Shown: positions 1 to 12,994 of the stretch, piece after piece
Position numbering within the stretch: position 1 is the first letter of the stretch
How the letters are laid out: each line of letters starts with the position of its first letter
Assembly (NCBI GenBank): GCA_012931725.1
Contig: CM022945.1
Location: 15,031,203 to 15,095,202, forward strand
Length of the DNA stretch: 64,000 bases
Direction of reading: 5' to 3'
From: Litsea cubeba
Lineage: Eukaryota > Streptophyta > Magnoliopsida > Laurales > Lauraceae
The notes under the pieces: generated by a model
Databases searched by the model: none
Told to the model about the DNA's origin: nothing
What the model saw: the letters and a program-made list of their open reading frames with translations, nothing else
Made by a program: the position numbers and the translations under genes

Positions 1-321
1 TTGCCTTATTCGCCACCCTAAACAGGGTTGAGTTAGAAGTCAAATTCCGATAGGATAAGTTGTTGACATTCTGCTAGAAAATTAACTAGTTTGAAGGGAG
101 CTTAACTAGCATGGTTGGCAAAAATTAGATAAAAGGTACCACTTACAAGGTGTTTAAAATCAGACTCGTGAGCAACGCAGTCCCCCTCAAGTCGAGTCAG
201 ATAGGATTGTATGACTGAGTAACACCCTTCAGCCAACAGATTTTAAAATATTGAAAAAAAAAAGTCTAGAAAATAGACATTTTTGTGAATCCATAATTGA
301 AAGACTTGCTGTGTTTCATTC

Positions 322-1106
322 AGGGCATGTTTGTGTAATACTTTTCTGTAGAAAAGTGGACGGTTTTCCGTGGAAAACCCATTTTCCATGTGTTAGGAGC
401 AGAGCAATTCCACAGAAGCAGTTTCTTGCCTAGTTAGCATTTTCCCTACAAATGCTGGAAATGGATTTCCTATGGGGGGTATAGGAATTCCGCTTCCTCA
501 AATCCCATTTCCTCACTCTTTTCTCCAACTCAACCCAAAACCCTACTTTTGTTGACCAGCAGCAAGCACAAGACCCATTCGTCGTCGACCATCAGCAGGT
601 TTGCTCCTCTTTCTACATCCCCCTCTCTCTCTCCCCCTATCTCTCTCACCTCCCCTGCGTCGAGCATCCAGCCCCGGCCACCCCGCTCTCTCACCCTCAT
701 TCCCTGCGGCCAGGTCCCAACCCCAACCACCCCCTCTCTCACCCTCATTCCCTCCGGCCAGGTGGATTTTTTGTCATAGAACCATTGGATATGTCAGGTT
801 CATGAGGGCATTTGATACATGAGATTGATATTATGTTGCAATAGAACCATTGGATGTGTCAGGTGGATGTTTTGTAATGGTCCGATGGAAAATTATTGCA
901 CCAAACAGGGAAATTTGATTTTCAATAAGGAATCCACAGCCGCACCAAACAACATCAGCGCCAATTCAGCGAGGAAGAAAAATTCGCACTAAACATGAAT
1001 TTCTAAATTCCGCTGAAATCCTTTTCCGAGGTTTCCATTTCTATGGAATTTGCTGACATGGTAATTTTCCCTATCCGTGGAAAGGGTGTGTACACAAACG
1101 TGCCCT
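322..1106. mobile_element. Non-autonomous DNA transposon (MITE-like, hAT-type ends)
   Basis: The ends are inverted repeats: AGGGCATGTTTGTGTA at the left and its near-complement TACACAAACGTGCCCT at the right. The similarity continues inward with mismatches, around paired stretches such as GTGGAAAA and TTTCCAC. The middle (about 610-760) is a CT/CCCC-rich stretch with short internal repeats. No transposase coding is present. No clean target duplication is visible, so the hAT assignment rests only on the AGGGC-type terminus. Confidence 0.5.
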
Positions 1107-2195
1107 TATTAGCCACTGATCCTTAAATACTTGAGTCGTTAAAAAAAGGGAAAAAAATAGTTCTACTCTTCTAGAATCAGCAAAAACTATCCCCAAGAGC
1201 CTCCATAAACTTTCCCAATACAAAAAAAGGAAATAAGTGCGTTAAGGCCTAAAAGCACTAAGCCAACTATTTGAGTGAGGGAGTGGGGGGTGGGGGCGCG
1301 ATAGGCAATTTTAAAACCATGGCCACTTATCACATTTCCCTTTTCATTTCTTGTTGTAGGATACTAGTAATTCTTTAGTATTGCTTCCCTTCCCTCATAG
1401 CCATCAACTAGGACCTTAAATGTCAATTCACACATGCACACAGAGAGAGGACCCTAGAAAAGAATTCATGATATTGTAAGCTTATTTTACAGTCTAATAG
1501 TGACTTATTTTAGACAACCCTAGTTTGATGGGACAAGGCTTACATGACGTAATTAACCATGGGATTTAATCACATTTCTGGATAATATATCCCGTCCAAC
1601 AATGATGATGAAAGTGAAACTTTTGATCATAAACATCATTGTGGTGTAGTTGCACCTATTGATCAATTCAGATATACACAAGGTGGGTCCCACACTTAGT
1701 TAAGTCAACCTTACATGATCGATCCTCATACACAAGTATACTTTATAAATACCATTTCTGTCTGCTATCATAACTGTAATATATATATATATATATTTGG
1801 ATGTTTCCATGCTAGTGCATTACCAAGCATTTAGTATATTCTAACTCAAATATAAATGTTGATCTTCAGGCAAGAACGTAACTTGATATCTATGACATAA
1901 AATATAAAATCTGATGGAACAAAATTTACGAAAAAAGAACTAGTGATCTTGCTTCTATAGAGTAGATCAACAAACTCGCCAGAGCTAGGAAAAAACTAGA
2001 TGGAAGAATTTGGCATAATGGGGAGCCAAACAAGAAGCAATAACACCCCCTTGAGGGCATAATCTCCACAAAGGGGAAGGGGGATGGTTAAGACAAATAT
2101 TTCAGTTGACATCAATAATTTCTAATAGACATTTTGCAATATATATAAACATCATTTTAAAGTGATAAAATTCAAAGCTCTCCAAAAAGTAGTAC
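1107..2195. other. Probable LIG4 intron or flank, no coding seen
   Basis: No exon matching the rest of DNA ligase IV could be found here on the minus strand. The sequence is AT-rich, with a short (AT)n run at 1777-1796. If LIG4 is complete, this is part of a long intron, because the next exon upstream on the plus coordinate (2196-2261) ends at a normal GT donor in the middle of the protein. Confidence 0.4.
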
Positions 2196-5100
2196 CTGAA
2201 ATAGGGTCTCAACTTGGTAAGAAGAGCATCAAGCTCATCATCAGAGAGACCTGTACCCACTCTACAAAATGAAATAAAACTGCAAGAAAGTTTTTGAACA
2301 AGTTAATTAGCATCCATTCATCCCTTCATTAATAGCAGATGAAATGAAAAGAGGCCTAAAACATGAATGATGAATACTTGAGTAGTTTGGATTTCAAAGT
2401 TGATTTAAAGCATTAAATTACACATAAATAAAAGTGTTTTATAATTAATTAATCTACTAATGAACTTTTATTAATAACATTAAAATTTTGTTATCTTGAA
2501 ATGGGCCTTGCATGTCTTGAGATCATATTAATAAAGTGGCTGATTTATGCACTTTAATATTTTCTTCTCCCTTGATTGAGTATCTCCCATTGGATTGAAG
2601 GCATCAATGGTGGATCAAGCAACCATTGGTAAGCGGAATACTTCTTTCTCCTTGCTTTACAATTGATTTAATGTTGATGGAAGATTGAGTTTATTGGGCT
2701 CCGAATGGCCGGCATTGGCTTCCCTTGACTGCAGCGCTTCATAAAATACTGAATAGCTTATTTTGGATCGTTCAGAAATAACCAATAAAACTGCTAACCT
2801 TACACAAACATGGAAGTAAAGAAATAAGCAATAATATCGCTAACTCTACAGTCTACACAAACATGGAAGTACTAGTGAAATACCGTTTTGGGTAGGCATT
2901 TGTTGCTGTACGCTCAGCAAGAGCCACCAAAAATTGAGCAACCTGTAATTAATAAAACAGGAAGAAAAGTAAATTTTGAGATGGATCATGAAATAGCAAA
3001 GTGTGTGTGGGGGGGGGGGGGGGGGGGGGGGGGGGTGGTTGTGTGGCGGGGTTGCAGTAGCAGTCCCCACAAATTGTAGTCCTTGAGGATTATGGGTTCC
3101 CATTCCTTGTGTACTAAGACCTAAGGGGCCATTGACCCCACCACTTTCAGGGGTGGGGCCTGGACTCCCACCAAACGAGAGCCAAAGTTCTAGAAGAGTG
3201 CAATCTCACAGTAGTCCCAACATTTTCCCCAAAGAAAAATGGGATGTAGGCAAATGATAAGTCACTCACCTCCCCTCCCCAACGGCCAGAGCCATAGTAC
3301 CCTCCTATTAACAACAATGCACAAAGGCAGTACATTAGAATACTACATAAATGTACATGCACCAAATAAAAAAACTAACAGAGTGAAACAAAACCTATGA
3401 TTAGAACATCCAAATCAGAACTAGCACGTATGTAATCGGGCTTCAACTTCAACCACTTTCCACTCCGATCACTGGGTTCCCATTTAGAACCAAGGTCTTT
3501 CAGGACAATTCCTTCATCTCTGGAAAAAAAAAAAGGAGAAAGTCTCATCGACGCAAAGAAAAGGGCTTAACATGGTAACAAATTCAGACAAGGTGTTCTC
3601 TTAAAAATAAAGATATGTATGGCTATTGTCTATGGTCTTTTTTTTTTTTTCAGATCCAGAATCAAGCAACAATATAAAGGCTCATCTAGCTTAATACATC
3701 TAGAGTTAAATTAGGATCCAACTTGCATTAGAAACTCTCCAAACAATATAAGAGATTGTGTTAGTGAAACATGATGTATCATTAGATCAATAAGGCTGAT
3801 TCAATGACAACGGTGATCAAGGATCAAAATAGTGGCTATGGTGCGTGTAGCGGCCGGTGGCCAAAATGCTAAGTAGCAGGTGATAGGTAGCGGTGTAAAT
3901 TATTAAAGTGGTAAAAAAAATCGAATCTTATTTAGCGGGCAATCTTGTCTTTCTTTTTTTTTAGTGATTTGGAACCATATAAGGGTAGAGACAACTTTAG
4001 GAAAGGCTTCTGGGGAGAATAAATAGGAAAACAGTGTTTTAAATGAAAATTGCTCGGCTTGGCTAGGTTTTATATCGTAGCGGCGATATTTTCAATCATG
4101 GCCACTATGCCTGATATATCGGCCGCTACGTAGCATATTTTGTTCCATAATGGTTATGATAATGATATATGGAACCTTACAAATCTTACAACTTCGTGAT
4201 TTATGATTTCTTTAGGTGGTAAATAAATACTTGCGATTTAAGACTTATGGTTCACAATTTTCCAGTCCATATCAATTTTAAGAACATTGGTCCAGACTGT
4301 TCCTTTACTTGGCCATGCAGAGAGGAGGATGAAAGTTAGACCTTGCACAGTTGCAGTAGTCTAGTTGTCAGTATAGTCTATGTTTGACTTTCCTTTTTAA
4401 AGTATTTTGTTAAACCCATAAATGACAGTTGTCTTCATCCAAAAGGGGACAAAAAAGATATCTACACCAGGTTCTTTTTTGAAAAAATGAAAAAGATGAT
4501 ATATGAAGAACTAGCATTTCTGGAATGTGAAAAGTCAAAAGAAGGCTGGAATCATATGCTTGCTGACCTATTCTCTATGGTCTCCTTGAAAAATCTTTCA
4601 ACATCTTCCACATTATTTGCAACTAGAGACCAGCATGGTTCCCCTATAAAATGAATAGAAGAAAATATGTTAACATGGGCACTAGACCAAATGATGTTAA
4701 CATGGGCGGAATATGCTCGTTGTTCATTGTTTTTTGTATTAAATTGTTTCACAAAAAATACAATGCACGAGATGAACACCCTCAATGGAAGGTATCAATA
4801 TATCATAGAAAAATTCTGCCTTCAATTTTCATGAGCAACATGCTCCAGACATTGTTCGAAATCAAGGCTATAATGGTCATTTTGAGAAGTAAAATGTAGC
4901 AGCAGCAGCAGCAGCAACAGGAGCGGCAGTAGTAAAAATAATAGTAACTCACTTTATCCTATCTTACCTGATGAACAATGAGCATTAAGGCCACCATTAG
5001 GGACTAAGATTTCTAACCGACCCTTCATAGGTTTTACAACTTTTCGGAGAAGGTCATGTCGTTCCCTCAGGCTCTGATGAATGACACTAGTGTCACCTAC

Positions 5101-8100
5101 ATAAAGAATATCAAATGCAACATCTGCACGTATTTATGTCAAGGGAAGAACAATCAACTGCTTCCATTGGAAAGAAGCCAATGCTTAATAGAAAACAAAA
5201 TCCCAGTACCAACAGTGTAGGAATCCATAAGCAAGGGAAGATATGAATCTTTTAGTGCAAAAACTATCAGAGTTTAAACATCAATACCAAATGAAAGATC
5301 CATGATATAGCAAAAAAGAAAAATATAGGCAATTCATAATTGATGGGATTATGATACCTTAAGGATCTAAAAGTTTAGGAGAAGTTGGAAGACAAAGGAT
5401 ACAGCATAACTGCATCAGAAGAAAAGAGTAACTGAGGTTACTATAAAAGGTCTACAAACCTTTTCTGATAAGTAGTTCTGCCTTTTACTTGCTACAATGT
5501 AAACACAATTGCAAAGAAACAAACCTGTCGATGGCCCTCCAGTCCCTCCTTAGCTGCCTTCGCTGCAAATTAACAGGTATCAAATATTACTAAGAACAAT
5601 AGAAATAAATAGAGTACATGGATAAACATGAAATCAACTCAATCAAACAGTTTAAAGACCTATTTCTTGATTTGAACCAAACTCGGCAAAATGATTGGTT
5701 GATGCATCCCAGACCAACATTTCACCATCAAGTATACACCTGAACAGCAGTACACTATAATCAATTTAATGTCTTTAATACCATATAATACAGTTGGCTA
5801 TCACAATATCATACTGACCTCTATTTTAGCTGCTTTGGACGGATGTAATCAAATCAATACATTTTGCATATTTTGGCAGAACATACAGTATTTGTGAGGC
5901 ATTAGAAACTGATTAGGTATTTCCATTTGCAATCATTTTTTAGTTTGTAACCAAATCGCAGACAGTACCAGGTTAGGATATTGGTTTGGAAGAGGAATTA
6001 CAGGGGGAAATAGCATTTCAGTGATGCAATTTCCATTTCTGCACCATGCAAACACATAAGACAGATAATCTCGACTCTGAGGAAGTAATATTTGATTATA
6101 AAACACCCTCCCCAAAACTAGTCGCGTAATGTAAATATGACAACAATAACAAAAGGTCAAGTTTGAGAGAACCTTGCTTATACATGTTTATTAAAATAAA
6201 TAAACACTATGACAAGTTTCAATTAACAAATGTACATCATCAAAGCCTTGTCCCAACTATGTTGGGGTGAGCTCCATGAACTCTGTTCGCCATTTCAATT
6301 TATCCTGAGCCAAATCATTGGATAAGTAACAACTGTACATAACCTCCTATTTTTTGTAGACAGTGGAACATTTATAACAGGCGATATATCACTCGAAAGT
6401 TATATGATAGCAACTATTAAAAAACTGAAGTACATAGCAAGTTTTTTTTAATAGTTTTCAAAAAATTGTAGATCTGACTAAACAAAATAAAATTCCAACA
6501 AAAATAAAGGTCAGTGATGCAGGCCAGATGATGGGTCAGCCAACCCATTTGGCCAAGTCCACATGCCCAACAGGATCAGCCATTTTATTGGAAGTTTGCC
6601 TTAATTAAGGATTAGTTTTGATTTGGATTGTCTTGCAAGATTTTAGGGATTTAATAACTTTTATTAGCAAAAGACTTAGTTTCCTTTTAGACCTCCCATC
6701 CTTTCTTATTTATTTGTAATCCCTCCATTAGAAGAGATACCTTGTGATTATTGACTGAGAGTCTCTCCTGAATTGTGTGAGTTTTTCTCTGATTTGAGAA
6801 AGCTCGTGTGTTGAATCCCTTGGGGATTCGGCCAAGCCTCTTCGGAGCTTGGTACCTATCATTGGATCTTTCGTGGATTCGGCCAAATCCCATTGTGGAG
6901 TTGGTTTTGTCCTTTCCTTTATAAAAGAAAAAACTAAAGTCAGCATTTTTTTGGTTTATAGAGTGCTTTCGATGTAAATAGGACTGGATGATACCTAAAA
7001 TCAGTTAAATCTGAAACTGGAGCACATTGATGATACATGACATGTTTTAAAAACCATGGTATATGGAGATTAACTTATGGATAAAACAATATCTCTAAAT
7101 GACATCATAAACACAGTGCTAATTAGAATACAAAGACTGAATGTCACAGTTCAATGAAAGGTGTGAAAATTTCCCCGCCGTGAGTGCGCCCCTTTACTCC
7201 TCTACCAAGAGTCCCTTCAGAGAAGATAATATTCAAATCATTTCGTCCTCGATGAGCAAATAACGTCACAACAAAATGCCACGCTACCATTAAAAAAAAA
7301 AAATTGACTGCCTTTTTTAGACCTTAAAGATGCAATAATACGAACACTAGAGAATAAACCATGCAATGGATGGGATGTCATGCAAAGAATCAATAGTGAC
7401 AAAAATAAAAACAGTATGATGAAAAGAAGATGACAATGACAATGATTCACAATGGCAGGTTCCACTTAATGATGGATAACATAAATGGCACCAAAAGATG
7501 GAAACATAGTTGTTAGCCCACCAACAGAAGCATGGTATGACCATCCATGATGAAAAATCATGACACGCACCTAATGATGAAAAGCATTGGTTGGACCCAG
7601 CAGGAGAAGACATATAGTGGCCATAACATATAAACAAAAACTTAGGAGGCCCCTGAACAATGATAATATGGTGGAAGCAACCAATAATGGGGTTCAGTCT
7701 TCAGTCTTCACATTCATCCAGTGGGCCTAATGGCCAATAATGGAAACACAGTTGTTCATGACAATAGAAGCATGGTATGACCATTTATGATAAAAATTCA
7801 TGATAGCCCACCTAATGATGGAAAACATGGTGGGGCCCAGCAAATGATAGAAATATTATGTCCCTACCAAATAAACAAAATCATTGTAGGCCCACTGAAC
7901 GATGGAAATATGGAAGCAACCAATATTAGAAAACCAATAATGGGCTTCCGTGTTCAAAATCACCAAGTGGGCCTAAGTTTATCTTTCATTTTGTGAGTCC
8001 ATTTCGGTTTCCAATTCTGGGTGGGACACCATTTGTTCCATCATCTAGGTGAATTCAGTTTGATTTTCATCATTGAGTAGCCCTCGGCGATTGGTGGGCC

Positions 8101-11100
8101 CCCCATTGTCATGGCCCTACTTTACTTCTATTATTGGAGTATATGGCCCACCATGTTGTTTGCATTTTATGAAATTGACGGTATTTCACCAAGTTCCAAA
8201 GTCATAGCAAACATGCACTGGCAATAAATAAGCAGTTACACATTAAAGAATGAGGAATTGTTAAATGTTAAGTGAATAATAGAATAGCCTTTCTCTGCAC
8301 ATCGTAGAGTGGCCATTGAAGAAGAGAGCATTTTTTGTCATTAGAAAAATAAAAATCTCAGAATTGGCCACATCACCATTGTTTTGGCAGTGTACATATG
8401 TAGATAGGTAGACTAAAACTGCAATACTTGACCATCTCAGATTAAAAATAAATAAAAATAGAACAGCTTTTTACAGGTCAAAAGTTTGCAAAACAGAATC
8501 AATTTGTAGTAAGGCATCTGTGGAAATAAAATGCAGACATCACTAAACAAGAGAATATATGGGAACAAAGTACAGCCAACAATGTTTTTGTTTTCTTTTT
8601 TTTTAATCTGTAACGGGACTTTTATGAATGTGAAAGTGAACAATACAGAAAATAAAAAACAGAAGCCATTCTACTGTTGCAGCCAACAATAATAGAATGG
8701 ATCATTCTCAAAAAGCTAAGTCTGGACAAACCTGACCTGTCAACCATGATATTTTGAAGAATAATGCTTGACATAGAGTGTCCATATTCGGGATGATCAA
8801 TAAAGTTCCTGCAGACCAAAAAGCAGCTATCACCTACCATTGCATAAAAGTAAATACTGCTCACAAAACTGAAGAACGATAACAGAAAAAAAAAACCTGA
8901 CAATGGAATAATATGATATTTTTGTAATGATGGAAGGCACATATCTCATGTCGAGTTGCTCAAACAGTTACCTCAAAGCAGAAGTTGGAACTGGTTGCAT
9001 GGCCCAAACATTATGTTATGAAAAAAAATCTTAGCAAGGCACGCAACTCAGGCAATTCAGATAGTAGTAAATGCCAGTAATAGCAGACAGGATGCTAAAG
9101 TTCCATTTCAGTTGCAATGCAGCAATGGTTGGGATTTTTTCCGCAGTGGAAGTGTATCAAGAAAATCATTCTAATCCTTCTTTGCTCTCTTAATTACAAG
9201 TCAAATAAGAACAAGACCAGCACAGTGTGCTAAGGGGAAATGGCCAGCTTCAAGGTTGCAATGACTATATTAAGCAAGCGCCTTTGTGTGTCGGATGACT
9301 GGCTACCTTTTCAACTCTGCCTTGGGTAGTTTTCTTGTATTAGGTAGATTACAAAGTGTATTCAGCCTTTTTTGTCCCAAAAAATTCACTATGCCAATTT
9401 CACCAATATTGATTCGGAGCAAACATAATAGAGAGACAGTATTTCCTCTTTTTTCCATTTCTGATAACTCAAATCCTCCCTACTCCCTAGACACCAAGCA
9501 TAAGAAATAAATAGGCATTCTGCCACAACAATTGAGACTGATTCAGTGGTCAAGAAAGAAATCCAAAGGCACAAAGAAATTACAGAAGTTCCTATGACGG
9601 ACTAGAAAGATTGGATTGTGTGTAAAATCCACATCCTTAACATATGCATGGCATGCCCCTGCTATATCCATGTTTTATCTGGGCGTCACAAGTTTCTACC
9701 ACGGCTAATATAAAATTACAGTATTAGGTATGATAAGTAGTTAGAATAGCATATGAAAGAAAGAGAATGAGAAATGATCAAGGCCAGCCAGTTGTACTAC
9801 TGTCGTAGTACGAAACATGTTGTCTGACTCACTTCAGCAGCACACATGTATGCATCTACAGCAGATGGTTGGGTAGGAAGGGCGTCAATTACATATGAAG
9901 GATAAAAGTCAACCCATGACCATGCCAAATGGACGCTTGGACCAAATTGCTCTAGCTGTCTAGTAAGAAACCCCTTATGAGATGGTTGTCATCAAATCAA
10001 GGTAACATTTGACACAGGACATCCATACATGCCCTTCTTATTTAACTATGCACCATTCATTTATGTGAGCCAGCATATCTTACAGTGGGCCTTATCAGTA
10101 TCTAAAGGGGATGCCCCTTATGCCCATGGGCTGAATCTAGGCCTAAATATTCGGTCCTAAAACTAAATAGAATAGACTTGGACAAGAAGCAACGCACCAT
10201 CAACAAAAGCATGGTATCCAAAAGAAAGGGCAATTTTCGTATCCAGGAAAGAAACACAAAATTGGCACCTTGTGCGGAGTGGACCTCTTATAAATCTTAA
10301 ACAAGAAATTAATAAACACAAATCAGCGCTGGATGATCCAACAAAAGTTTGCATATATGTTATGGAAGGAACAAGCAAAACATGCCTTTCAAACCTACCT
10401 AGAGAAAAAATGTATGTCTGCTCCATTCTTATGAATTTGAATGCGATCCCCATCAAATTTGCACTCCACAACCACTTGTTTACCATGAAGCTAGAAGAAA
10501 AAACAGAATGAAAAACATATCAAACTGTGAAACTCTACTAACAAAAAATTACTAGATACTGCAGACAGCAATTTGTATAAAGGTGAAAGATAGGCAGTAC
10601 GATTGTATGAGTCCACCTTACTTCAGAGCACACCTTTACATCCCATGCTTCACTTCTCTTTCAAATGCAATGCTAAGTTTACTACCAAAAAAAAAAACAC
10701 AAGCTAAAACAAAAAAAGTAACAAAAGAACTTCACCTCATAAAACACAGATTGCCAACGAACACAATTCTTTGAACCAATCAGTCTACCACCTCACTTTC
10801 TTACAGCTAATATGAATAAAAAGAAAATGGCCCATGGTGGTAAAGCACACACACACTTACTCCACCGTCTCCCAATCTCCAATGGGAAACAAAATAAGAG
10901 AAACCCCCTAAATAAAACAGCCAGTAGCCAATACTATAACCAGAACAGCCCCAAACCAACCTGCTCCCTTAACCACATGAAGGTATCCAGCACCTCTACT
11001 TCGCTGGAAATGCCAACAGCAAGCAGATCCAAGGAATCTAACCATTGTTGCATAATGATTTCTCATTGGACCACCAATACTTGCTAATATTAACCCTCCA

Positions 11101-12994
11101 ACTGCACTTCCATCAAATTAAGCTTTCAATCACCATTTGGCAGTGGACGCCATGAATACACCCTAGTAGAATAATGAGATGGCGGATAATCTAGAGTTCA
11201 AAGTCCAGACTCCAGACTCTTATGGCCCACATTTAAATTTTAAAAAATAAGAAAATTTAAGGAAAATATAAACAAAGCAAAACACACCAATATGGTATAT
11301 TCAAGTTAATTATTATTGTTTCAATCTTATGAATCACATTTAACACTTTTGACAAATCTACCCTTACATGTACCATTCCGCACCATTTCTTATTTACAGC
11401 ACTTTGTAATATATTAAGGTCACATATTATCTTTTAATCCATTTACTGAAAGTATCATTTCTTAAGTTTTTTCATTCACTTGACGAGATTTTCAAGATAT
11501 CCATAATTAAGTGTACTTAGTCCAAGAGAAGATAAGCAATCTCTCTCTGTAAAAACCTTTTTCCATGCAGTAGTAGCATCACTAACTCTCTGAGCTAGTT
11601 GAGGTCGCACAGCTTTTCCCACTTCTATGTCCTGCAAGGATGATATAAAATCTTTGTCAACCTCTTTGTATGGTGAAAGCATCTCAACGTGGATGAGTAA
11701 AAATCATATGAATGAATATATTTTTAAAAAAAAATCCGAGGAAACTGCAAAAAGAATAAACAAACAAAAGCCAACACTATTTAATCAAGTTTATTAGAGG
11801 GTGTTTATTGCCTAACATTGGATCTTAGATAGTAACAAGCTTCTATAAGTTGAGTGAAACTGATTGCGAAGAAGGTTATAGTTGACTATCTAAATACAGA
11901 GGGAAGTTTAAGCACTAATCCAATTTTGTTTTTTTAGCCTTCTGTTAGTATTACCATTTTAATTTTGAATTCCTTTTCTTAAGACATCCTAATTTCCAAA
12001 CCTTTGTGAACTACCAGCAGCCAATTCTGTCTATGAAATGTTCACTACAAAAGATGATATAGTTTTGGCAATGGTATGCTTATGAAATTCATGGACCTGT
12101 CGCTTGTGGCGCTGCGTTCGATCCTTGAGCCTTTCACAAACCAATTTCAAGTCACAGGTGACATTAAACAGGTCTTCAGCATCCGGATGAAATTCATGGA
12201 AGATGCTTTTTTCGCTAATTCCAAGCTTCAGGTCTACAAACACACAAGAATTAAAGATTAAACACGCATTGACCGAAACTCTATCAATGCGCGCACGCTA
12301 AGAAACAATTACCTTTGAGAATGATCATGATAATCCATTTCATTTCCAATGCATTGGTTTTTTTTATGAGATCCGAAAGAACATTAGTCTTTTCCCCTCT
12401 GTAGTCAAATCATCAAATCAAGTTATCTAACATATAATGCAAAGCTCATAGCAATTCAAAAGAAAGATTGGAGCTTTCTTGCCTATTATCATTGGAAGCC
12501 AACTGATCAAGTGATTCATTCAACTCCTTGATCGTTAATCCACCAGAAGCCATCCCTTGCCTGCGTTGCAGAACCTGGACCAAATCGAAACTGAAATCAA
12601 ACATGTGAAACAAATAACAATGCATTGAATTTGGATTCCTATGTATTTGAACAACTACCTCGGAGGCGACGAGGGGGAAGTTTCCGGCATTGGCGCCGGT
12701 GGTGGCGCCGCCCTTGCGCCAGTTGAGGAGGCGGAGAGCGTCAGGGGAGTCTCTGGAGATGCCGAGGGCATCGATCAAACAGGTGGAGAGCACGGACTCT
12801 TTGAGGCCGTAGGATCCACGCTCGCGGTCGAGGGAGGGGAGGATGAGGCGGACAGCGCTGAAGTAGTCGCGGGAGGAGTAGACGAAATCGACGAACTTGC
12901 GGAAATGCCTTCGCTTCGCGAAAGATCCTTTGCTCCGCAGCATCGCTTCGAACATGCTGCAGAGGACGCTGAATTTCACCGTAGCGTCCGACAT
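2196..12994 (-). CDS. LIG4: DNA ligase IV (ATP-dependent), 5' part, runs off left edge
   Basis: This is the nuclear ligase that seals double-strand breaks with XRCC4 in non-homologous end joining. Exons read on the minus strand: 12659-12994, 12483-12574, 12313-12398, 12097-12233, 11557-11631, 10399-10490, 8737-8808, 5660-5739, 5525-5562, 5403-5409, 4968-5123, 4568-4643, 3395-3519, 3270-3304, 2884-2942 and 2196-2261. All phases agree, giving 510 codons plus 2 nt. Landmarks are LDRERGSYGLKESVL near residue 55, the catalytic lysine in ECKFDGDRIQIHKNG near 250, CILDGEMLVWD near 300, RDEGIVLKDL near 417, GKWLKLKPDYIR and IGGYYGSG. The start is the first ATG, matching the usual plant N-terminus (KFSVL). 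The BRCT repeats are absent and presumably lie off-window. A conserved FMSFC-like stretch expected between the last two exons was not found. The identity is secure; some exon borders are hand-placed. Confidence 0.93.
2764..2880. repeat. Short imperfect tandem duplication in LIG4 intron
   Basis: Two copies of a segment ending in ACACAAACATGGAAGTA lie about 60 bp apart (near 2803 and 2861), each preceded by a related AATA...GCTAAC stretch. The duplication lies directly beside the donor of exon 2884-2942. Confidence 0.5.
3009..3035. repeat. Homopolymer of 27 G
   Basis: This is an uninterrupted G run on the plus strand, preceded by (GT)n. In the LIG4 transcript it is a C run about 65 nt upstream of the acceptor of exon 2884-2942. 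Its length may vary or be misassembled. Confidence 0.9.
3823..4150. mobile_element. Inverted-repeat element (MITE-like) in LIG4 intron
   Basis: Imperfect inverted ends surround TGTAGCGGCCG at the left and CGGCCGCTACG at the right. The internal GGTAGCGG/GTAGCGGCG words are also related. No coding and no clear target duplication. Confidence 0.4.
5403..5409 (-). other. LIG4: 7-nt micro-exon of LIG4
   Basis: The minus strand reads tgcag|TTATGCT|gtatcc here. Exon 5525-5562 ends in phase 0 and exon 4968-5123 begins two bases into a codon. Seven bases supplying Leu, Cys and the first base of Tyr are needed to restore the frame and the conserved LCYVAFD motif. This site does so exactly and has a standard acceptor and donor. 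Confidence 0.85.
6510..6910. repeat. Possible LTR remnant in LIG4 intron
   Basis: The stretch has LTR-like composition (a run ending TTATTTATTTGTAATCC, followed by paired GGATTCGGCCAA words at about 6823 and 6878). No second LTR, primer-binding site or retroelement protein was found, so this is a weak call. Confidence 0.25.
7490..7985. repeat. Diverged tandem duplication, period about 243 bp
   Basis: Two copies share AGAAGCATGGTATGACCAT (near 7527 and 7767), then CACCTAATGATG and the GGAAGCAACCAATA end. The pair lies within the 3.0 kb LIG4 intron 5740-8736. Confidence 0.65.
12399..12482 (-). other. LIG4: GC-AG intron of LIG4
   Basis: The second intron starts with GCAAGA after exonic AG and ends in CTACAG. 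No GT donor exists in the plausible window, and the GC donor gives the conserved reading DNR-GEKT. The extended match to the AG|GCAAG consensus is typical of plant GC-AG introns. Confidence 0.75.

Noticed and set aside
549..822. Overlapping Pro/Ser-rich frames on both strands
   Set aside because: They come from the CT/CCCC-rich interior of the transposon at 322-1106, with no start context, splice signals or known protein.
2700..2760. Possible missing LIG4 exon reading YFMKRC on the minus strand
   Set aside because: It has an acceptor (TTCAG) but no GT or GC donor after TGCAG, and matches the expected residues poorly.
7787..7996. 69-codon frame in the LIG4 intron
   Set aside because: It lies wholly inside the diverged 243-bp tandem duplication and has no homology.
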